DNA from: Agapanthus africanus
Lineage: Eukaryota; Streptophyta; Magnoliopsida; Asparagales; Amaryllidaceae
Length of the DNA: 64,000 nucleotides
Direction of reading: 5' to 3'
NCBI GenBank assembly: GCA_030015575.1
Contig: JASDDO010000001.1
Location: 517,509,772 to 517,573,771, forward strand
The notes below the pieces were generated by a model. That model had not been told where the DNA came from. It saw only the letters and a list, made by a program, of their open reading frames with translations, and made no database searches. Shown in pieces: positions 59,001 to 64,000 of the stretch. A program made the translations under genes and the position numbers. Position 1 is the first letter of the stretch. Each line of letters begins with the position of its first letter.

Positions 59001-61297
59001 ATAAGGGAAAGGAAAAGGTCACTGAAGATATCACTCTAGATGACCAAGTCATGAGAGAGCTGGCTGCCAAAGACCCTCCTAGAAAGGGTAAGGTGGACTA
59101 CAACATCCTCGCACACCTAAGGAAGCTACCTTCTCAGCTTAGCATCCTCGATGCCCTCCTATTATCAAAAGAAGCGCGAGACTCACTGATTAAGGCGTTA
59201 CAAGAACCTGAGCAATTCCAAGCCTTCCTCGCCACTGAAAAGATGAAGGATGAACTAGAGGAAGTGCACACGGCCGACATCACTTTCGGTGACGAAGACC
59301 TCCTTCTCGGGACGTGCGACCACAACCGTCCCCTATATGTCTCTGGATACTGCCATGATATCAGGATAGGCAAGATCCTGGTGGATAATGGATCCTCCGT
59401 CAATCTCCTTAATGTTCGGGTGTTGAAGGAAATCTGCATGAGTGTGCAGCACCTCGCTCATGACAAAATCACTATCTCCGGTTTCGATTCACAATCGTCA
59501 CGGACTCTCGGATCTGTAATACTAACATTACGCTTCGGACTTCTCGTCACAGGCGTCAAATTCCATGTCATTGACGCCAAGACCTGCTACAACGCCTTAC
59601 TCGGCTGTCCTTGGCTACACGAGTACAACATCATCCCTTCTACGCAACATCAGTGTATGAAGTACTTTAAGGATGGTTTCGAGTATACCGTAACAGGTGA
59701 GTTGAACCCATTCTCCGTGAACGAAGTCCGCAAATACGAAGATGCGAAGTACTTTTTGCCAGATTTCGAGGATACAGAAAGGTGTCGCAACCCGGAGAAC
59801 AAAGCCGCCGCCACCATCCCTGTTTTCGGGAGCGATACCAAAGAAGAGGAAGAGATAGTTTATGCAGGGCCATCTCAACGCAACAACCTAGGGACGTCCG
59901 CCCCCATCATGGTCTTCGGAAGTGATTCAGAAGATGAAGTTAATGCCGTGTTCTCCAATCGGCTGTCGGTACAAGCACCCCCTGGCGATGACCATAGTTT
60001 GCAAATCACCATGGTACCGCGAGAACACTACAAAGATCTTGACACACTTCAAGCCCACAATGTGCAGGACCTGCGAACATTTTACGTCCCTCCCAGGCAA
60101 AGGGGTGAGAAGGTGATCCTATTCTATCGATCCTCAGAGTCGAAAGTAGAGAAAGAGATCTGGCATGGTGCGGATGCGACACTCGACAGGCTCCAACCCA
60201 TCCGTCTGCCCAGATACTATACGCATGGATTAAAGAGGCTATTGAAACGCCAAGGGGTACCCTTAAAACAGACTGTTCGGCAGGCTCGGTTCTACAACAA
60301 GGTTTGGGACGTCCCTGGGACTCAACACAAATTGCTCAACGGGAAAATGGAAACACTTGGGCTTGGATACGCGAGAACCGGAAAAAGGGGACGGGCCCGC
60401 AGCAGCTACGCTATATATACCTTTGATGAGGAAGAGGACGCCCTGTCAGGAGATGCCAACCCCTCATCAAAACTAGACCCCGCGATTGAAGCGCCGAGTC
60501 CGTCGTTTGAACAACGAATGGACAACCCTATCAGGAAAGTGGGTCAGAAAGCTCAGGAAGACCATGACCGCGAAATGGCCATCTACGAGAAGGCTAGGAC
60601 GCAACGCCTATTTCAACAGGCGGCAAAAGACAATGATGTTCGCCTTTGTCAACCCGTTGTACGAAAGGCCCGATGCGGAGACAGAAATAAATCAAGAAGC
60701 AGAAAAAGGAGCCGACAACAACAACGCAGGATTAGGGGGTTGCGTGATCGGGTATTGCACGGCTCGGATTTGTCCCTCATGAAGAAGATGAGTCGAGCGT
60801 ACTCCTTCCCCCGAGACAAGACGGAGAGGTTACTCAAGCTCGCTCTAAAACATCAAATGATCACGCTTCCAGGATCTAGACACCCTGAGCAAGCTAACAA
60901 GGCTGCTCATCTAAGCTATTGCTCTTATCACCGAGCCATAGGATATCCTACCGAAGACTGCTTCGCCTTCAAGAATTGGGTCGAGGATCAGTATCAGCTT
61001 GGCAGTTTCGCCTTATCCGACGGCTGGAGGGTAACGCCGCCACAAAAGCACGAACCCAAAGCCGCAAAAGCAAAACCAGATCCACCTCAGTCCTGGAAGC
61101 GGATTCGCACCTGTTACACGATTACGATATTAAAAGAAGAGCCCGAGAATATGGATGACCTTCCCTGGTGCTTTGAGAACAGCGATGATGAGGTGGTCTC
61201 AGAATTTCCGCCAGCTCCGAAAGAACTGGAAGATGGCATACATACTACTGCAGATAACCTCAAGAAGATTGAGTTGGGATCGGCAGATGACCCGTGA
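56003..61297 (+). CDS. gag-protease polyprotein of Tat element K
   Basis: An open frame of 1764 codons. It encodes the gag core (about residues 285-475, with WYSELP at 370), which forms the virus-like particle, then a YSFPRDKT module (about 531) with a CX2H-type knuckle (C572 to C585), a second knuckle-like site near 882-895, and a retroviral-type aspartic protease (about 1095-1225). The protease active site reads DNGSS (1128-1132) where DTGS or DSGS is usual. A second YSFPRDKT module with a CSYHR knuckle (C1640 to C1653) follows the protease. Lysine-rich linkers join the modules. The frame looks whole. Tat members such as Ogre are known to separate protease and RT by a spliced intron, and the join to pol here is short. 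The first ATG is taken as start, but the upstream VFDRL region suggests a longer N-terminus. Confidence 0.82.
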   Translation: MAPSKEGWGQLPPGLTPPTPMTEVNAAVPTGNSFEMLNKVQRNSPTAVLKRSSKIYKVWRQARDSIIDPNFSHQHKKLKIQPEAGHQAKPRKAVWTPTSTAPSTSMAYERRKPEKIPQPATTANSTKPRRPKSGGMMVHTVYMASGKEDSRASTGHRPLTRSVTKAQEQQQKLQEMMNAMAALTGPKESPETSSDARQEEETDVEFLRRILEKKDKEAAGQAANIQRMGLLFQDMIGMMIQQDLPAEDPPIVLEDDRGETSNPPPALSTAKEETISKADLVDYIIQQIRVHHATEAADQVVKTGRPYPSWYDQIKYPPGYTIPKFHVYKGTGNPHQHVAQFRALCGNTGGDDKLLLRQFVGSLSETAFEWYSELPNDSIKTFAEMELLFTQRFASASECTPITALINARIKPGETWVQYAIRWRNLWSRCEQRIEEAPAVGMFVGTLDPHATISQFMMFFKPTTFQALIDKLAQMDQMGHRPPPPKSEPRNDKGKGRATFVANAQQQPNAPKPGDQLEERRRYYNEKMKRPYSFPRDKTKRLFELAVRNRLINLPNPRRPPQPTEANNPNYCPYHQTVSHPIEDCFVFKGWVEDQYLQGKFILSEKWKVNPPQPHTLKKADTPGATCSFFEEAPWEVVLSTKTKRMLRDLHACPAIEWKDPLEPQIIEGMLKPRPTTKTRDKSPNTHAQPSKPSKKKKKKSKKSVKLGNEHTNLQKQIDALEEYNQKARTPVTLQEFLNHIFQEEDDGESSSDESEGYVASCNVISHSFTDDGKTPGTKKLGAEPVPEHAWPTDEMIDAFLDEIRLKSKADQEREMAASEGAKRRRLNERVELPLPERKASKVDKKIFKTRKRFAKAMSMGMKLPPSEGNTHDGVERHPDYYAYHRKILHPTEECDAFKIWWQGYVAHRQHFKRVKRKIRREQRSIVYGHNRTTGNCYMVNARGSQVLTFGSDSDEEMALGPLFKESVLGKKEKSEACENIQLRNHTLPEKNLGPANRKDKGKEKVTEDITLDDQVMRELAAKDPPRKGKVDYNILAHLRKLPSQLSILDALLLSKEARDSLIKALQEPEQFQAFLATEKMKDELEEVHTADITFGDEDLLLGTCDHNRPLYVSGYCHDIRIGKILVDNGSSVNLLNVRVLKEICMSVQHLAHDKITISGFDSQSSRTLGSVILTLRFGLLVTGVKFHVIDAKTCYNALLGCPWLHEYNIIPSTQHQCMKYFKDGFEYTVTGELNPFSVNEVRKYEDAKYFLPDFEDTERCRNPENKAAATIPVFGSDTKEEEEIVYAGPSQRNNLGTSAPIMVFGSDSEDEVNAVFSNRLSVQAPPGDDHSLQITMVPREHYKDLDTLQAHNVQDLRTFYVPPRQRGEKVILFYRSSESKVEKEIWHGADATLDRLQPIRLPRYYTHGLKRLLKRQGVPLKQTVRQARFYNKVWDVPGTQHKLLNGKMETLGLGYARTGKRGRARSSYAIYTFDEEEDALSGDANPSSKLDPAIEAPSPSFEQRMDNPIRKVGQKAQEDHDREMAIYEKARTQRLFQQAAKDNDVRLCQPVVRKARCGDRNKSRSRKRSRQQQRRIRGLRDRVLHGSDLSLMKKMSRAYSFPRDKTERLLKLALKHQMITLPGSRHPEQANKAAHLSYCSYHRAIGYPTEDCFAFKNWVEDQYQLGSFALSDGWRVTPPQKHEPKAAKAKPDPPQSWKRIRTCYTITILKEEPENMDDLPWCFENSDDEVVSEFPPAPKELEDGIHTTADNLKKIELGSADDP

Positions 61298-61319
61298 CCG
61301 ACATTTGTCAGCGAGCTGC

Positions 61320-62040
61320 TATATGAGGAAAGGGTGGCTGCTTTAAAGAACGTGCTTCTACGATATAAAGACTGCTTCGCGTGGAACTACTCCGAGATGC
61401 CAGGATTAGATCCGGAGATTGCTGTGCATAAGTTAGCAATATCCCCGGATATCAAGCCGGTCAAGCAGGCGCCAAGAAGGATGCGACTCGAGCTTGAAAT
61501 GAGCATCAACGCCGAAGTTAAGAAGCTGATCGATTCTGGATTTATCCAAGAAGTCCAATATCCCGACTGGATCGCCAATATCGTCCCGGTAATGAAGAAA
61601 AATAGGACGGTACGCATATGCGTGGATTTCAGGGATCTCAATAAAGCTTGCCCGAAGGACGATTTCCCAGTACCGGTAACCGATCTAATGATAGATAACA
61701 CGTCCACTCATGAGGTTTTCTCCTTTATGGACGGCTCATCAGGATACAATCAGATAAAGATGCATCCCGAAGACCAGAAGCACACCGCTTTCCGGACCCC
61801 TTTGGATATATTCTGCTACAGGGTTATGCCCTTTGGTCTAAAGAACGCTGGCGCCACCTATCAAAGGGCCATGACAAAGATCTTCGACGACCTCATACAT
61901 GACATCGTCGAGTGCTATATCGATGACCTCGTAGTAAAGAGCATGTCATACGAAGAGCATTTAAAGCATCTAGAGACTATATTTCAACGCCTTCGGCAAT
62001 ATAATTTGAAAATGAATCCCCTCAAATGTGCGTTTGGAGT
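61320..62040 (+). mobile_element. Reverse transcriptase domain of Tat element K
   Basis: A Ty3/gypsy RT with the motifs VRICVDFRDLNKACPKDDFP, FSFMDGSSGYNQIKM, FRTPLDIFCYRVMPFGLKNA and the catalytic YIDD at 61916-61927. It copies element RNA into DNA in the particle. It follows the gag-protease frame after a short interval. Confidence 0.9.
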
Positions 62041-62630
62041 CTCCTCGGGAAAATTCCTGGGATTCATCGTTCGACACCGAGGTATTGAAATAGATCCGTC
62101 AAAGATTAAAGCGATCATGGAAATGCCTCCGCCAAGAACCCTCAAACAGTTGCGGTCTCTCCAAGGGAAACTCGCATACATCCGGCGGTTTATCGCCAAT
62201 CTTTCAGGCAAATGCCGTCCCTACAGCCACCTGATGAAAAAGGGAACTCCATTCGTTTGGGATCACAAATGCCAAGGCGCACTAGACGAGATCAAGGAGT
62301 ACCTGCAGAACCCTCCGGTGTTGGATACGCCGGTCAAGGGAAAACCCCTCATTCTTTATACAACCGCCCTCGAAGGTTCCTTAGGCGCATTATGGGCACA
62401 AGAGAACGATCAAGGGAAAGAGAGAGCACTCTACTACTTAAGTCGAGTTCTACTGGGGGCGGAAAGCAACTACTCTCCCATTGAAAAACATTGCTTGGCG
62501 TTAATCTTCGCGATAACAAAGCTCAGGCACTATGCGTTGGCACACGAAGTCCGTCTCATCTCGAAGGTGGACCCCCTTAAATACTTGATGTCAAAAGCCA
62601 TATTGACGGGACGACTCGCTAAATAGGCCC
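62041..62630 (+). mobile_element. RT thumb and first RNase H domain of Tat element K
   Basis: LKMNPLKCAFGVSSGKFLGF and LRSLQGKLAYIRRFIANLSG are the connection motifs. PLILYTTALEGSLGALWAQE and AESNYSPIEKHCLALIFA are the Ty3-type RNase H landmarks. The usual catalytic DAS position reads TTAL, so the first RNase H may be degenerate, as is known in Tat elements that have taken on a second RNase H. Confidence 0.8.
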
Positions 62631-62739
62631 TGCTCTTGATGGAGTTCTCAATAACGTATCAACCTCTCAAGGCGGTGAAAGGCCAGGCCATTGCCGATTT
62701 CCTCGCTGAGCACCCGATACCAGCCGATTCTCCTCTGAA

Positions 62740-63215
62740 CTGCGATTTGCCGGACGAGCATGCATTTGATGCGATTGGCGGCGGTAGTACCCGATGGGAA
62801 CTCTATTTCGATGGAGCGTCCTCCATAAAGAAACGGAAACAAGGTATCCCAATGATCAAATCGGGGGTAGGCCTCATCTTCGTGACTCCACAAGGAGGGA
62901 TAATGCGCTTCGCCTTCTCCTTAACAGAGCCGAGGACGAACAATGAAGCTGAGTACGAAGCTCTGATAGCAGGCCTCGAGATCGCCATCGACATGGGAAT
63001 TAAAGACCTCCTTATATACGGGGATTCTCAATTGGTCATTAGTCAAGTAAATGGTGACTACCAAACGTGCAAACCAGAGTTGGTGAAGTACGGCGAAAAG
63101 GTGCAACGACTATTGACCCAAATTCCCTCCTATACTCTGGAGAACATACCGCGCGCGGAAAACAGCAAAGCAGACGCGCTGGCCAAACTTGCTAAAGAAC
63201 TGGCTGACGAGAACC
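62740..63215 (+). mobile_element. Archaeal-type RNase H (aRNH) of Tat element K
   Basis: The domain begins WELYFDGASSIKKRKQGIP, with later motifs TNNEAEYEALIAGLEIA, IYGDSQLVISQVNG and AENSKADALAKLA. These hold the D-E-D-D acidic set of the archaeal/plant-type RNase H that marks the Tat clade. It follows the first RNase H and precedes integrase. Confidence 0.88.
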
Positions 63216-63329
63216 TTGATGACGTCAGAATCGTGGTACAAAGCCGTCGAGTGCTCGTCCCAGCAGAAATATCTCCGGAATTGTATAAAGAAAAGGGGGC
63301 GACTGAGCAGACGACCCTACAAATAAAAG

Positions 63330-64000
63330 ACCGTAAGAAGGCTGAGGACTGGAGGGAAGTCTTCATAGACTACTTTAAGTCCCACCGAATGCCCGAAGAA
63401 GCATCCTCAAGGCATCAGCTCATGAAACGAGCTCTGTCTTTCGCTTTCGTCAACGATACCCTATACAAGAGATCGTTTGATTCTCTATGGCTGAGATGCT
63501 TAGGACCTGACGAGGCAGAAAGAGTCATTCAGGAAGTTCACGACGGACTTTGCGGTTCTCACCAAGCAGGCCCAAAGATGAAGTTAAAAATTAAACGGAT
63601 GGGTTACTATTGGCCCACGATGACCCAGGACTGCCTCGAGTATGCGAAGCAATGCCACTCGTGCCAGATTCATGGAGACTTTATCCACCAACATCCGAAT
63701 CCACTACACCCAACGGTGGCTAGTTGGCCATTCGAAATGTGGGGGACTGACATAGTTGGCCCCATCGAGCCAGTATCGTTCCGAGGACATCGTTTTATCC
63801 TGGCGACAACTGATTACTTCTCCAAATGGGCAGAAGCAGTACCGCTGAGGGAAGTGAAGACGGAGAATATCCTCCACTTCTTCAAGACGCACGTCATCTA
63901 TCGGTTTGGAACTCCACGGCGGATTATCTCCGATAACGGGCCAGCCTACAGAAGCCATAGGATTAGCCGCTTCGCGCAGCAGCACAATATAGACTGGAGA
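63330..64000 (+). mobile_element. Integrase of Tat element K, cut by window end
   Basis: An HHCC zinc-binding part (VHDGLCGSHQAG near 63540, CHSCQ near 63655) is followed by the DDE core with MWGTDIVGPI (first D near 63748) and RIISDNGPAY (second D near 63934). The glutamate and C-terminus lie past the window end. Confidence 0.88.

Larger units (their letters stand above)
51614..64000 (+). mobile_element. Tat-clade Ty3/gypsy element K, 5' LTR through integrase, runs off right edge
   Basis: The 5' LTR (51614-55269) is followed by a Tat-type primer site (from 55275), gag-protease, RT, RNase H, archaeal-type RNase H and integrase in the order typical of Tat. The gag-protease frame is open for 5.3 kb, while the pol part has about two breaks in view. 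It lies inside the antisense ORF of L. The left flank reads TTTCC, and the matching target copy would be beyond the window. The open gag frame suggests a fairly recent insertion, but LTR dating is not possible here. Confidence 0.88.

Overview
The window looks like heterochromatin from a large flowering-plant genome. I could support no host gene, rRNA gene or CRISPR array. Almost every base falls in LTR retrotransposons, solo LTRs or their leftovers, stacked inside one another. The families are plant ones: Ty1/copia of the Angela/Tork type, an Ale-like Ty1/copia, a Ty3/gypsy chromovirus-like family with LTRs of about 2.8 kb, and Ty3/gypsy of the Tat clade with an archaeal-type RNase H and a plant-mobile-domain ORF. 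The species cannot be told from the sequence.

Layout from left to right. Copia A (minus strand, 1-4955) runs off the left edge and meets Copia B (plus, 4956-12850) head to head. Then comes a three-layer nest: an Ale-like Copia pol fragment F (12851-19004) holds a solo Copia LTR C (13184-18099, TSD TATCT), which holds a solo Ty3/gypsy LTR D1 (15200-18008, TSD AAGAC). After it lie end fragments: a gypsy LTR G, a Copia LTR H and a Tat LTR with primer-binding site J, to about 22.08 kb. A chromovirus-like 5' LTR N (about 22.1-35.1 kb) is split by the best-preserved Copia here, E (23430-33809, TSD TATAT, LTRs about 99% identical by eye). Copia M (minus, 35303-44951) follows. Its 5' LTR is cut by Tat element L (minus, from 44952), whose antisense plant-mobile-domain ORF is cut in turn by Tat element K (plus, 51614 to past the right edge). 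K has a 3.7 kb LTR, a long open gag-protease frame, RT, RNase H, archaeal-type RNase H and the start of integrase.

The most unusual material is non-coding. Four Angela-type copies (A, B, E, M) share a leader of about 3 kb where gag would be expected. It is packed with conserved short hairpins, one with a paired compensatory change between copies, and no gag is recognisable. The Tat LTRs are built from arrays of short palindromic words that differ between copies: AGCGCT in L; CACGTG, GAATTTAATTC and GTGTTTAACAC in K. Element L also carries a multi-exon plant-mobile-domain ORF with its own TATA box on the opposite strand.

Boundaries were read by eye. TSDs are stated only where both copies were seen. 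Age estimates are rough.
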